NCBI RefSeq assembly: GCF_030463565.1
Contig: NC_134643.1
Span: 125,594,309 to 125,658,308, forward strand
Source of the DNA: Pelecanus crispus
Taxonomy: Eukaryota > Chordata > Aves > Pelecaniformes > Pelecanidae
DNA: 64,000 nt
Direction of reading: 5' to 3'
Shown here piece after piece: positions 36,201 through 49,050 of this stretch. The notes under the pieces are model-generated. The model saw only the letters and a list, made by a program, of their open reading frames with translations, searched no databases and had not been told where the DNA came from. Position 1 is the first letter of the stretch. Every line of letters begins with the position of its first letter. The position numbers and the translations under genes were made by a program.

Positions 36201-37008
36201 AAAGCTGTACTAGTACTATAAACATTGGATAATGACTCATGTTGGAGTAACTTTTACTCATGCGAAGAGTTTTGCTGTTAACCTTCAATGATCTCACTGG
36301 ATGCTGGTCAAGCCCTAGATGACATTTTTCTATCTTGACCCTTTAAACAAGTTGTAGTTTGTCCTTTCACAGGTTATGATCAAACTCAGATGGTGATTCA
36401 TGTCTTCCTAAAGGAAGAGTGACTATTTCATTACAATGTACTCTCATGGTACATCAGTGGCTAATGAAGTCAATGGAAGAGCTCCTGATAGCTTCAGTGG
36501 GCACTGTATAAAGCTGAGTAGCTTTTCCATCCACACCATATTATATTGGTGTCAGGAAAGTCTATGTAATTCCATTCTGTTGTCAGAGTGGGAAGAACAA
36601 AAATATTATTGTGAGTAAATTACATAAACTAGCTTTCCTGGGTGAAAACTGATTGAAGGACTATTTTTAAAGAAACACCACCCTAATAATTAGCAGTAAT
36701 ACTATGCATCCAGAAGCACCTGTATAAAAAAAATTTGTACATAGGAGCCATGTAACTCTAGCTGCCATAACATCATTGGGTCTTGAAGGACCTCACTGTC
36801 CCTGAAAACCAAGACATACTTACTTGTGTACGCCATTATGAACTTAACTTGTAAATTATATTATATAATACTGTTCTCTGTGGTAGAAAAGACAGAGGGA
36901 AGACAGCAGTGCTATCCCCATGCACCCCCTCCTATATGAATCTGACTTGGCCTAATAGATTCAGTGTGGGATAAGAAGCTATAATTTCCTTTTTGCTCAC
37001 CTGGTTTG

Positions 37009-37409
37009 ATTGTTTAGCCTAGAGAAGAGGAGGCTGAGGGGAGACCTTATCGCTCTCTACAACTACCTGAAAGGAGGTTATAGTGAGGTGGGTGTTGGTC
37101 TCTTCTCCCAAGTAGTTAGCAATAGGACGAGAGGAAATGGGCTCAAGCTGTGCTAGGGGAGGTTTAGGTTGGATATTAGGAGAAATTTCTTTACGGAAAG
37201 GGTAGTCAAGCATTGGAACAGGCTGCCCAGAGGGGTGGTGGAGTCCCCATCCCTGGAAGTGTTCAAATAAACGGGTAGATGTGGCACTTCGGGACATGGT
37301 TTAGTCTAGTCTACCCTTGATTGGTTTAGTGTGGACTTGGTAGTGTTAGGTTAATGGTTGGACTGGATGATCTTAAAGGTCTTTTCCAGCCTAAATGATT
37401 CTATGATTA
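37009..37409 (+). mobile_element. CR1 3' end, 5'-truncated (subfamily with 25-bp insert)
   Basis: The copy begins inside the ORF2 C-terminus (TTTAGCCTAGAGAAGAGGAGG) and ends with CTAAATGATTCTATGATT. The coding part is damaged: an in-frame TAG occurs where the 53.6-kb copy reads LHQGRF, and another stop follows EVFK. The ORF2 stop TAG is followed by a 25-bp segment bounded by two GGTTTAG copies (37298-37304 and 37323-37329), shared with the 53.6-kb copy. A solo LTR starts 56 bp downstream. Confidence 0.9.
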
Positions 37410-37464
37410 ATCTGGCCTACCATGTTTGCAGATGCATCCTAAATGAAAACAGGGTGTTCCCACC

Positions 37465-38552
37465 TGTATTAGGTTTGTGTGGCAAGGTTTTGGTAGTGGG
37501 GTGGGAGGGCCACAGGGGTGGCTTCTGTGAGAATCTGCTAGAAGCTTCCCCTGTGTCTGATAGAGCCAATGCCAGATGGCTCCAAGATGGGCCTGCCACT
37601 GGTCAAGGCCGAGCCCATCAGCAACAGTGGTAGCACCTCTGGGATAACATGTTTAAGAAGGGGGAAAAGTTGCTGTGCAACACCAACTGCAGAAGGAGTG
37701 AGAATGTGAGAGGAACAGCCCTGCAGACACCAAGGTCAGTGAAGAAGGAGGGGGAGGAGGTGCTTCAGGCACTGGAGCAGAGATTCCCCTGGAGCCCATG
37801 GTGAAGCCCATGGTGAGGCAGCTGTGCCCCTGCAGCCCAGGGAGGACCCCACGCCAGAGCAGGGGGATGTGCCCGAAGGAGGCTGTGACCCCATGGGAAG
37901 CCTGCACTGGAGCAGGCTCCTGGCAGGACCTGTAGACCCATGGAGAGGGAGGAGCCCATGCTGGAGCAGGTTTGCTGGCAGGACTTATGACCCTGGGGGG
38001 ACCCATGCTGGAGCAGTCTGCTCCTGAAGAGCCGCACCCCGTGGGGAGCAGTTCATGAAGAACCGCAGCTCATGAGAAGACTTTACATTGGAGAAGTTCA
38101 TGGAGGACTGTCTCCTGTGGGTGGGACCCCATGCTGGAGCAGGGGAAGAGTGTGAGGAGTCTTCCCCTTGAAGAGGAAGGAGCAGCAGGGACAACATGTG
38201 GTGAACTGACCGCAACCCCCATTCCCCATCCCTCTGTGCCACTGCAGGGGGAGGAGGTAGAGAAATTGGGAGTGAAGTTGAGCCTGGGAAGAAGGGAGGG
38301 GTGAGGTGAAGGTGTTTGAAGGTTTGGTTTTATTTCTTATTACCCTACTCTGATTTTGGTTGGTAATAAATTAATTTCCCCAAGCTGAGTCTGTTTTGCC
38401 TGTGATAGTAATTGCTGAGTGATCTCTCCCTGTGCTTCTCTTGACCCATGAACCTTTTGTTGTATTTTCTCTCTGCCCTGTCCAGCTGAGGAGGGGAGTG
38501 ATAGAGTGGCTTTGGTGGGCACCTGGTGTCCAGCCTGGGTCAGTCCACCATG
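37465..38552 (+). mobile_element. Solo LTR, second ERV family, copy 2 (about 1.09 kb)
   Basis: This is a close relative of the solo LTR at 6953-8046, in the same orientation. It starts TGTATTAGGTTTG and ends near TCCACCATG, where copy 1 has CCACCACA; the terminal CA seems mutated to TG. With that end, the flanks CCACC (37460-37464) and CTACC (38553-38557) match at four of five bases, a plausible decayed target duplication. AATAAA lies at 38365-38370. The internal modules differ from copy 1: an extra CCCATGCTGGAGCAG near 38001-38015, and loss of the module that in copy 1 lies around 7525-7540. The exact 3' end is uncertain by a few bases. Confidence 0.85.
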
Positions 38553-41500
38553 CTACCTTAGTGTTCTTACTACCTTGACAATGTCACAAAGTTCCTTTGA
38601 GAAGTGACAAGTGTTAACCTATGTTCTGTTTGACATTACCTGTGGTTTTTTTGCTAAGTAACTTGCAAGCTGGTATCATACAATCTGCTCTTATGGTATA
38701 CACAACTGGCAGGGAAATAATTGTAACAGAACAAATTATTTCTATCTTCAAATTTAGAATCACTCTTTTTCCTATTAGAAAGATCTCACCCTTTCTTCTG
38801 AAAGTACATAAGTCATGTGATTATTAATAGATATTTGTTAATCATTTTCTCAGAATACCAGATTTAGCATTCAGCAATATGAATATTTATGATAACAAAA
38901 TATATGTTTTCATGTTATGAATTCTATAACTTCCTGGGTTTGAGTGAAACAAAAATTAATAGGTCTTTCATGAACTTACATGTTGTGGTTGAGGTCTACA
39001 CAATCATGGCAAGATGGTCAATTGTACTGAAAAAGTGAAGCCCTCTTCAGTTTCTCCTCCGTTCTCAAGCATTTGTCTTGCCGGCTTATGATCTCTGCTT
39101 TGGTGTGGTCAGAAAATAAGTGAATAAGTGCTCTGTGTTTCTTCCTCTCCGTACAGTACACCATGGGATACCTCTACCTAAGGATAAAGAAAGAGTAGAG
39201 TTAATAAATTTTTCTTTTACATCTAAAATAGTCATCTAAACTCACTTAAATCTGAATGCTTCTAGAAAACATGAACAGTAATAGTAAAGAATTGTAAAAC
39301 AGTCATGCATGGTATAATAGAGATAGCTCTCTAGTAAGCTTTCCTGGTAGAGGGATATGCATCTTGCAGTGTTATCAACAATCTATTCACCTACTTCATC
39401 TGCTCAAGGAATTTGGGAAATTCTGCACTCTGCACACTGCACTCAGGAATAAAGAATCTTGCTAGGCCCGACAGAGTGAATAATCAACTTCATAGTTATT
39501 TATGCAGAGTGCTTAGCTTAATAGTGCTCTAATTCCTGGCTAGAGGCCAGGATCATTATTGTAGTATGGTCTAATATAAATATCTGTTTAAGAACTTAAT
39601 TAATTTTCCACTAATATTCTCCAATGACTATGTAAAAATGTACTGGTTTTGGGAACAGCCTTACAAATAAACTTACTTGTGGAAAAAAGATTTTGAAAAG
39701 GAAGGGAACACATGAGGCTAATTCGTATAAATATTCAAAGGATCTCATGGAACATGGTTTACTGTATCTGCCCGGGTCTAGAGGTCATGTTCTTTAGTCA
39801 CAGGAAAGGACATTGACTGAGCTGTAGCATTGCAATGCCTTGTGCATTCTGTCTTTGCTTGTATGGCAAAAGATGAAATAGGTCTTGTAAGCAACTGCTG
39901 AATCAATGTAAAAAAAAAAAAAAAACACCAAGACAACCCTTTCAGACTGCTTCTCTCTGGTATTTCATGCCCACAGCATTAATCAAGTTAGAATGGGGAG
40001 TATTGTATGAAACTAATTAATACTGAGTTTTCCTGGGTATTAGGTTGAGCGTTGGGAGGAAAATTACCTTGCCCTCTTGTCTCTCACTCTGGTGTTCTGC
40101 TAAAATTCTCTTGTCCCTTCAAAGTGGTGCTTTTGTGGCATGTGGTCTCCCAGTCAGTAATGCAGTCTCTCTTCCACTTCTTTCAATCTATATCTAGAGC
40201 CAATTTCTGTCCTATCTCACACAACCTAACTGGTACTAGTGGGGATTTAGGAAGTGAGATGAGAATTATTTGCTGTACTTCATCCCATATCTCTCAAAAT
40301 AGAAAGTCTGTGTCTCGCCAACATTCCTAGATCTATATGCAACCATCAAATAATGTAACATCTTCACAAAGCCTAAATACAGAAGTGTTTGAACCCCCAG
40401 CATGGTTATATAAGTTGTATTTGGTCATGTACAGATCGCTCGGGCTCAGAGGGAGGTGTAAAAATCCTCTGTGAACTCAATGCCATGATCTGTAGCTGAG
40501 AGTGTTTCAGATGACAGTTAGGAGAAAAATTCAAAGTAAACAGTTCTAGATGAATCCTGTCTGAAGGCATAGCTATGCAAGGCAAAAACACTGCAGGCAA
40601 CCTTATCTGCTGAGTGTCATTTCAGGCACTTTGTTGGGCACAGCTACACATAAAGTTTACGCTAAGTCTCAGGCCCTCTACTGGTCTGTATCTCTTCCTT
40701 TGCCCAGACTGGTCTGCTTATCAAGGAGTCCGTTCATCTCTTCAGGCAGCCAGCATGTCTCAGCTAAAGACGGATTGAGCCTTTAATAATAAGGCTCTCA
40801 GATTGTTCACAGATCTTCCTTAGAGAGGATGCTGAAAGGAAGGGATGGGAATTATACATGAACTTCATTTCCTCTCCTAGGTGAATTTCCATTTCTTGAG
40901 GCCAGACATAAGTCCTCTCTAGAGGAATACTGTGTGCTTATTTATTTGGGACAATGATGACAATGAGGGATTTTTTTTCACAAAATTTTTTGTATCACAA
41001 CTTCTGATGTTTATCTAGCAGCAAAAACTTTTAAAGCAATCATTTTTATGTGTGTTTGAGATAAAGTAGACACCTTCTGTACTGAAACTTCACCTACTCT
41101 GACACATGTCTGTACACATGCTGTGGCCATCTGGTTTCATGGAGAGCATGCTCTGGAGGAGTTTAAAGTAATGAATATACCTAATCTAAACTTAAGTAAT
41201 ACTTGTAAGATAGTGGATACTGTTCTTGTTCTTCTTTTATCTGACGAATCGGGTTTGATACTGTGCGTTACTGCTGCACTTCATCTGATAATGAGAAGCT
41301 TTCATTTTGAAATGTTTAGGCAGAAGCATCTTTAAAACAAAAGCATTGTATTAAAAGTTTCATCAATTAACAGAGCCAGCAGTGTTCATGTAGTCTGGCC
41401 AATGTTCTGTCTTTGGAATTCCCCACAAGTTTTCATTATGTGTATCATTTATAACATCATGACTACCAAATAAGTTAATCTACTGACACAAAGAATATAG

Positions 41501-42136
41501 CATTATGCACGTGAAGGGTGTCTGTGTATATGTTGCTATATGATGTTAATTATGCAGGGGTTTTTTTTGCATGTTGTTTTGGGGTTTTTTCTTCCCTGGG
41601 ACTGCACTGGAGAGGAAAAGAATGGTTTCCTATCTGATGATAGAGTACCAGGAGAGTAAATTAAATGCAGAAGTCCCATAGGGGAAAAAAAACAAAGCAG
41701 AACAGCACAACCATAGAAGAATGATTTTTAAGGGCTTAAAAATATGAAATTATTTCAAAATGTATTTCTCCTTTTCTTACCTTTGAGGAAAAGGTCCCTA
41801 GCTGGCACCTTTGAGATGGAAAAACCTTCACACTTAACAGTCCTGCTACAAATGAATCTGTCTAGGTACTTATATGGTTCTCTCACCACTATAGTAACTT
41901 AGTGTCTTCCAAGTATTTAAAAATAGAGATAACAATAACAATTTTTGCCCCAGTCCATTTCTTTCTTTCCAGCTTGCTACAAGAATAACTTGATTAATTT
42001 ATGGGATCTTGCTTTTGCATACAGTGCCTGCATACAACTTGGGAAACTTGTGTGCCTGCTTTACATGTGATGCTCTCCAACTGAGTGCACCCAAAAATTC
42101 AGCTGCATTTCTAAAAATATGAGAAATGAACACATG

Positions 42137-42160
42137 TATATAAGTATATATACTTATATA
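42137..42160. repeat. 24-bp perfect AT-rich palindrome
   Basis: TATATAAGTATA followed directly by its reverse complement TATACTTATATA, with no spacer. It may extrude as a cruciform or reflect a chance TA-rich microsatellite. Confidence 0.8.
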
Positions 42161-45100
42161 TGGTCACTCATACAGTCTGCTCTTTTGTACCTTTGCAAGA
42201 GGTGGAAATTAGTAGAGCTGCAGCATTCCTGCAGTATTTTGACTAGAAGCAGCCCAAGAAAATAATCATGAATTATGCTCGCTTGTAACTTAGTTTCAGT
42301 ACTTAATGGAGGATCACAGCCCTGTTGTGTTAGATGGTGCCCACTGGCCCTCCCCCCCAAAAAGCTTACTGTGTTGTCAGGCAAACCAGGTTCAGTGAGA
42401 ACATGTAGGAGTAGTTTTCACTACTCATGGTATTCCCTGAAAGAATGGAGTCTGTAAAAATAAAAGTAGCAAGAGCACTGTTTAGGTCTGAGACCCAAGC
42501 CTCTTCAGGATACCAACAAGGAGCTTGACATGCTCCTTTGTCCTTGGGTTTCTTGATATTTGCATTGACTGTGGCCTGTTATACTCCGGGTTTGGCCTTT
42601 CTGTCTCCTAGTTTCCACCCTTAGCTGACAGCCACTACTTCCCTGTTCAGTAAGATTTTGTCTCGGTTTCTTTGTCCTTTCAATAACACCAATGTGACTT
42701 AGATCCAGCTTCCTGCAGTATTGGGATCCTGGCACTTAGGAGGTGCCTAATTCAGTGGGTGTTTGAGCACCTGAAAGGTGGTAGGAGCCCTAATCCTTTC
42801 TGAGAAGCTGGTCTGTAAAGATCAGGCTAGATCATTAGGAAAAAAAAGTCAGTTGTAAATGAAGAAAAAAAAATAATAATAAAGCTTTGGTGATGCTGGT
42901 GGTTTTTGCCTTTTAGATGTATGATAAATATGCTGGAGTTCCTGTCAAGTGTTAATGAGGAAAGGCAGAACTGAAATTATGCCTTTGACAAGTGCCATAT
43001 TTCTTTTGGAAATCAGTCTGTAATTATCAGTGTGCTGCCTGACTATGCACCAGGGAGAACGAGACTTCTTGCCATGACTGGCATGTAGCTGACACGCACT
43101 GGCTTGCTTCCACCAATGTGCACTCATTTGAAACTGTGCTGTCATCAATACTCTGAGAAGACAAACATTTAGTTCTGCTTTGCTGCTGGTAGGAACCCAA
43201 ATGAAGGGCACGGGTCAAGCCAGTCCCTAGATAACCCTGGTAAAACCAGTAATGTTACCTATGAGATGAATCTGTCCCCACATCATCAAGGGAGGTTTGG
43301 GGCTAGAGTCAATGGCATATGTAAGCTAGCATAATTACACTGGAAGTCAATGGAGCTGGACTGACTTGCACAAGTTGCAGATCTATCTCTATATGTTCCC
43401 AGACACTAACAACAGTTGATTAAAAGGCTACAAGAGGTGGATGTAGCTCAGCAGCATGTTTTTTAATTTAGTGGAAGTGAAAAATGAGAAAGGAACACAA
43501 TCAATGCACAACAGTGGTTACCAGGATTTACTGTTGCAGAAACATCACTTTTTGACTGTACACACTGTCTGCCTTACTTCATATGCTAGGCTTTTCTTTT
43601 GTTCTGTTATTTTTCTTTTCCAGAAGACTTGGTTTTGTAAATGAAATGAAAATGTTTTTCCACTTAAGAGTTCCTTGTCTGTTAGTAATTCGGTAAATGA
43701 TTAATCATTTTTTCCTGAAAGTTTTAAGATTTTAATTTATAGCACACAGCTGTCTCAATGCACTTAGCTTGATGCTCCAAAATTAGCTTGTAATTTGGTG
43801 TTATCAAGCTCCCTTGTGTAAGCAGGCACCAGAATTTAGAACAGCAGGAATGTTACAGACATGATTAAAATTTGGTCCTTAGCTGAACTAGTGACCAGAA
43901 CAAAGAGCAGTTAAGGCTGCAAAAAGGAATTAGATGCTACAACATGAACCAGCGCAAAACTGCACCTTCAGTCCCGGTGCTCAGAGTGGATTTCAGGACC
44001 TTATGTAAAGTGCCTGCATTTCCAGTGCAATGTAATAGAAGGGTGTCTCAAAGTGGGACTTCAGCCCCCATGTGTCTTGGGTTCCTATGCTGAACAGGAG
44101 CTGTTAGGATTAATAATAGTAAATTCTGCCCCTCTCTATCAATTAGGGGTGAAATTCCTCTTGCCTGGCTGTATTGGTGTACATCTGTGTGCAAGACCTA
44201 AAGCTCCATTTATTGTCAACAGAGAAATGTATTCTTTTGTGACATGATACTTACCAGAATGAGTTTCTCTGGAGAGTCTGGTGTTACGGATCCTAATCTG
44301 ATTTAAGTATAAAACAGCTTCTGATTTGCTCAACTCTATCAAGACTGAGGAACTTGTGGGTAATACTAAAATAAAAGTCTAGAGCCTGTATATCTCTGGA
44401 GTTAAATGGATGCTCAACGGGGTTTTTCAGAATGTGAGTTTTGGACCTGGGCACTTAATTTCTCCTTAATCCCACCTCAAGCAACTCCATCCTTATTTAG
44501 ATCTGGCTGATCCTGGCCACCTCATGTCATCTCTTCCAGCCATTTTCTCTATGGAAATCTGGATGTGAAAACATCCAAATATTTCCTGGCTTGGGGTCTT
44601 TGTTAGCTAGGATACTGGATCTGATGAAAGCATTTGCTTTGGTCAAGCACACTTGGTATTGGTTCATTTTTTCCCTAGATCGCAGTGGGTTACGAATAGG
44701 AAGGACTGAGAAAAATACTTATTTTCCAAGGAGGAATTCTCAAGAAAAGAAGAAACTTGGATAGCACCAGATATGGAAAAGGCATTTTGAGAGTCACAGT
44801 GGAAAATAGGGCAGGGTGCTCTGGCAGCTCCTGGGAGATACTGTGAGAGACTGGAACTCAGCTCTCAGCACTTCTCTAGGGTCTCACAGTAACATTATTT
44901 AATCACAGCTGATGAATGAGTACTCCAACTGTATTTTGAGTATCTCATCTTTCATTCTAATTTATACCTAAAAACTCCTGAGACTGCTGGTTGACTCTAG
45001 GTGGGGAAAGCATTAATTATTTGTTAGGTTTTAGTGAAACACTGGCACTCCACAGTGACCGATTTACTAGCTCCTCTAAAGGCTGCCAATAAAAAATGGA

Positions 45101-45505
45101 CATGTGCAAATGTATTCATTAGCACAAACTAATTAAAATCCAGGCTAATAGCCAGAAAAAACAACACATTATTGTAGGATTTTGGAATTCATTATGTGTC
45201 TGTACTAATCCAACAGTAACTATCCTGGCTCTGCAGTTTCTAATCTAAGGTACAGATCTCATACTGATAGCCAGACAGCTAAGAGTTAGCCTTTGGGATT
45301 GCTAGTGGCCTTTTTACTCTAAGTCATTTCTACTTTCATAGGTTCTGCAGAAGTGATCCTTTCTGAGAATGTGTTGCAACAGCTTGCTCTCTTTCAAACG
45401 CAATGTGTACGAGAGAGTGTCCCTCACCTGAACATCTTTAGTTTTATTGCACAGCGGTGGTGCATTAACTTCCAATTCGTTGTGACTTTGGTATTCTGTA
45501 GTTAG

Positions 45506-45549
45506 TGGTAGCTAACTTCTGGTATTCTGGTAGCTAGCTTCTGGTATTC
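45506..45549 (+). repeat. 22-bp tandem duplication
   Basis: Two adjacent copies of TGGTAGCTAACTTCTGGTATTC with one mismatch (A to G), preceded by a partial TTGGTATTC. A small local slippage duplication. Confidence 0.85.
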
Positions 45550-48500
45550 TGAAGCTTAGATGAGCCTTGATCAGTCCTTCCTTTACTTTTGTAGGTTTTT
45601 TAAGGGCTTGTTATGTTCATTCTGCCTTCTTTATATAGGCACTGTTTTCTCCAGCTAAACAATGCTGCACTAGTGTATCTAAATGATTTTTACTAATAAT
45701 TTCCATGTTCATAAAATAATTTAATTCTCATTAAAATTGGTAGCACCTTAAGAATTTGGGGATGAGGTTCCTATAGACACTGCAGAGAGTTTCTGACCCA
45801 AACTTCTGAGAGAAAGCAAGAATTAGCTATGGAGAAAATTCTGGGCTGGATTCTCTGGTTTTTGGCAGATGTGGTACAGGTAAACAGAAGGGTAGGAGGG
45901 GAATGATTAATAAAGCCTGAAGATACGTTTATCCTTCTGGCCTTAGACTGATTTCACCAAGTTGAATAAAGGTTATCAGGTGTGGTACCTTTAGAAAAGA
46001 TGTGGAGGTACACATAATACCAGACCTCCAGTTATATATGGGCCCCATCTTGGGGTATGATGGGAGTGCATATACCTCCATCCTGGGTTATACAGATGGC
46101 TGTTCATACAGCATAGATGAGAATCAGATGCCCCCCTTCTCTTCACCTCAAATAACCAGGGGCCAGAACCGACATAGGGAAGGACATCTCGACAGAGCTG
46201 AGGCAGCTGGATTCAAGGCTGTTTGGCATCCTGAAGCAGCTACCTCTTGGTCTAGCAGCCAGCAGACTAATTACTAGCAGACAGTGCAAAGCACAGGTGT
46301 ATTATGACCTCATCTATTGATTTTGTTCATAAAGCAGACAGCTGTATTTTTCACTAGCAAAAATTTCTTGATGACCTTTGCAATGAATCTATTCCTAACT
46401 AAACTCTGTGTATCTCTTGTGAGGTCTGCCTCTGGGAGGCAAAGACATGTTGTGCTGTCTAGGATAAGCTGGAAAAAGGCATTCCTGGCTTCTTTTAGCC
46501 AAGGAGGTAAGAAGACAAATGGAAGACGTGTGGTTTTGGACCTTTTTATCAATGGGTGATAGATGCTGTCAGTGGCAGGCACAGACACAGGCTTTCCCAA
46601 GCAGTCATGAGTCATCACTCTATCCATCAGCACCACTTTGTCTCATCTCAGACAAACTTAAGACTTTGGCTTAAACATTTGGCTTAAGTTCCTTTCTCTG
46701 TCAAATTCAAGAGAAAGAAATAGCTCTGCTAGACTCTAGTGGAAAGCAATCTGGAGATTAAGGATCCATAAACAGTATTGTATAGGCTTAGCACACTGGC
46801 AGACAGGCCCATGTCATATGCCCATAGGACCAGGTGCAAGACTTGGAGCTGCTCTGCCCATGTCCAGGAGATTTGATGGACCCAGTTTGCACTGACTATT
46901 GGACCTCTTTGAAACTGTGGCCCTATGCCAGAGAAAAGTGTCACAACTGTTGTTTAAATATTTATGGTTTTTAAATGAGGGACCCCATAAATAAAAAGCA
47001 AGAGACTGAGTCATGGGATGGAGTCCTCTGGAGGTCTTAGCTAAAAACCATTCCATTAGGGAAGAACATCAAAAAGAAACTGTATTTTTGGCTATTCCCT
47101 CCATTCCTCCCATGCCACAGGCAGACCTTGTGAACAACGCAATCTAGAGGCCATTCTCAGATGCAGCAGAATTAGTGTAGATTTTTTGTCTTTATTCATC
47201 ATCTTAAGAAGATTACTGCTGCTAACATTGGCATTTTCTCTTTTACCTGGTGGACTGGCTGTGGTCCAGGGTGAGTTGGAAGTAGAATATATATTTTCTT
47301 CCTTTTATTAGTTCTTTGTCTTCTTGCAATAGAAGATGCTGCACACAAAAAATCAGTGAAGAAAGCTGCATCAAGGGATACTAGTGCTTCTTTGTAGTTT
47401 CTCCCCCATATATCTGTTTGTGTGAGCTTGTAACTCCCACTCCATTTGGTTCAGAAAGTTTCAATTTTTAATGAACCTAAATGTAAGCACATCCACAACT
47501 GCCATTATTTTTAGAGTGGGTACTATGCAAGATCACTAAGTTATTGTTTTCCTCTCCAAAGTATAAATAGATCCAAATTTACTTGAAACTTGGCATAGAA
47601 AGGTTTTGTAACTACCTGACCCTAGTTTCAGGCTTCGCACAACTCTTAGGACACCACAGTAATTTTCTATGCATGTAAGTTGTTTTCGCCAGGATTATGT
47701 AGTACCATGAAGAATATTTAGGGGCAGATCTCTTGACTGAACTTGCAGAAGAGAAGCTAGCATCTAATTAACCTGAGCTGAGATAGAGAGCAACTGCTTC
47801 TATTCTGCTGTGTTTGTGAGATTTCTGGCCTAGCAGCAAGAGGCTGAGTACAGCTTCCACTTTTGTTCATCACAGTGTAACATTTCAGTATAATTGCTGA
47901 GATAGTGAATGATCCAGCCTAAAGCTGCCAGGCTCCTCTTCCAGTGTCAGGGATACCTTTTGTTGTTGTAAGTGATGCTGTCTGGATGTCACAAAACAGT
48001 TGATAAGCTTGACCAAGCATGTCAGAAAACAAAACAAAAAGCAATGTAGACTTTCAGTTCAGGCAGTTCAAAAAAAATGTGTTCTGCACCCCCAGTGGCT
48101 TGTTTCAGAAGAAAGTCTGATCAATTTGCTTAAAAAAAAAAAAAAAAATTGTTCTGGTTATTGCCAGTCAGAACAGGTTGCACAGATTGAGGTAAGCAGC
48201 AGAAAAGAGACACAGATCCTCAGCTGGTGCAAATTACCATAGCTATTCTGGCAGTCGTTTCTGCTGGTTTATGCAAGGCCCAAGAGACATTCACTATACT
48301 GAAGCTTCTAACCAGTCATTGTCTTGTATAAATAGATAGTTTTCTGCCAGTGAGACCCCTTATTCTCACAAGCAACAAGTGAGTGTGTCCATGAGAGTGG
48401 GATGAAGCATGTGATGCAGTGGGATGCACTGGGGTCATTCCAAGCTACTGGTCCTCTCTGCCAGGCAGGCCAGGCTGCTGCAGTAGGTCAAATTAGTTAT

Positions 48501-49014
48501 TCCTTACTTTCTTCCCATCTTCATAAAAACTGAAGTTTTCCTTTCATCTTTTCCACAAGCAGTTTCTTCTTTGGCTTGCTTTCTTACTGTCTCCCTCATG
48601 CTGTGTTTGTCTCTTCATTCTTTCTCTTCCCCCAGAGAATTTCATGTCTCTTCAGCACAGCTAGGTCAAATCCTACTTCTCCCTCTAACTGCCTGATTTT
48701 CCCTCTTCTAATTTTCCCAGGCAGTTCCAGTCTGGGTCTTCAGTAAAGAATATACATTCACCAAAAGAAGGTTACTGACTAATGCTCTAATTTGGAGTCA
48801 TGGTTAACCCTCACCCCAAAGTCTCTCATTTCTCTCCAGTCTCACAAAACATTTTCTGTTTCCCAGACTACATTTGAGCAAGAGCCAGGTGAGTAGGCAG
48901 CAAAGAAACATCTGGAAGAAGAGTACCACATTTAAGAAGGAGACAAAGCTGTCTTTAAAATAGCAGGATTCGAAACAAGAGGGCTTTTAATTGTTCTGTC
49001 TGCCTTATTAGCTT

Positions 49015-49050
49015 GGGAAGGAAGGAAGGAAAGAAGGAAGGAAGGAAGGA
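49015..49050 (+). repeat. (GGAA)n microsatellite
   Basis: About nine GGAA/GAAG units with one interruption. GGAA arrays can bind ETS-type factors, but here it is most simply a microsatellite. Confidence 0.85.

Noticed and set aside
43431..43460. tRNA-like phrase (TGGATGTAGCTCAGCAG)
   Set aside because: Only a D-arm-like piece; no anticodon or T-arm sequence follows at the right distance.
46002..46277. 91-codon open frame rich in Tyr, Gly and Ser
   Set aside because: No family match recognised, no splice or promoter signals, and a length expected by chance.
48048..48080. Short similarity (QFRQFKKN) to the end of the PCP4 IQ motif
   Set aside because: Only a few residues match. There is no ERAAVAIQ-like sequence before it, no acidic segment, and no acceptor in the right phase.
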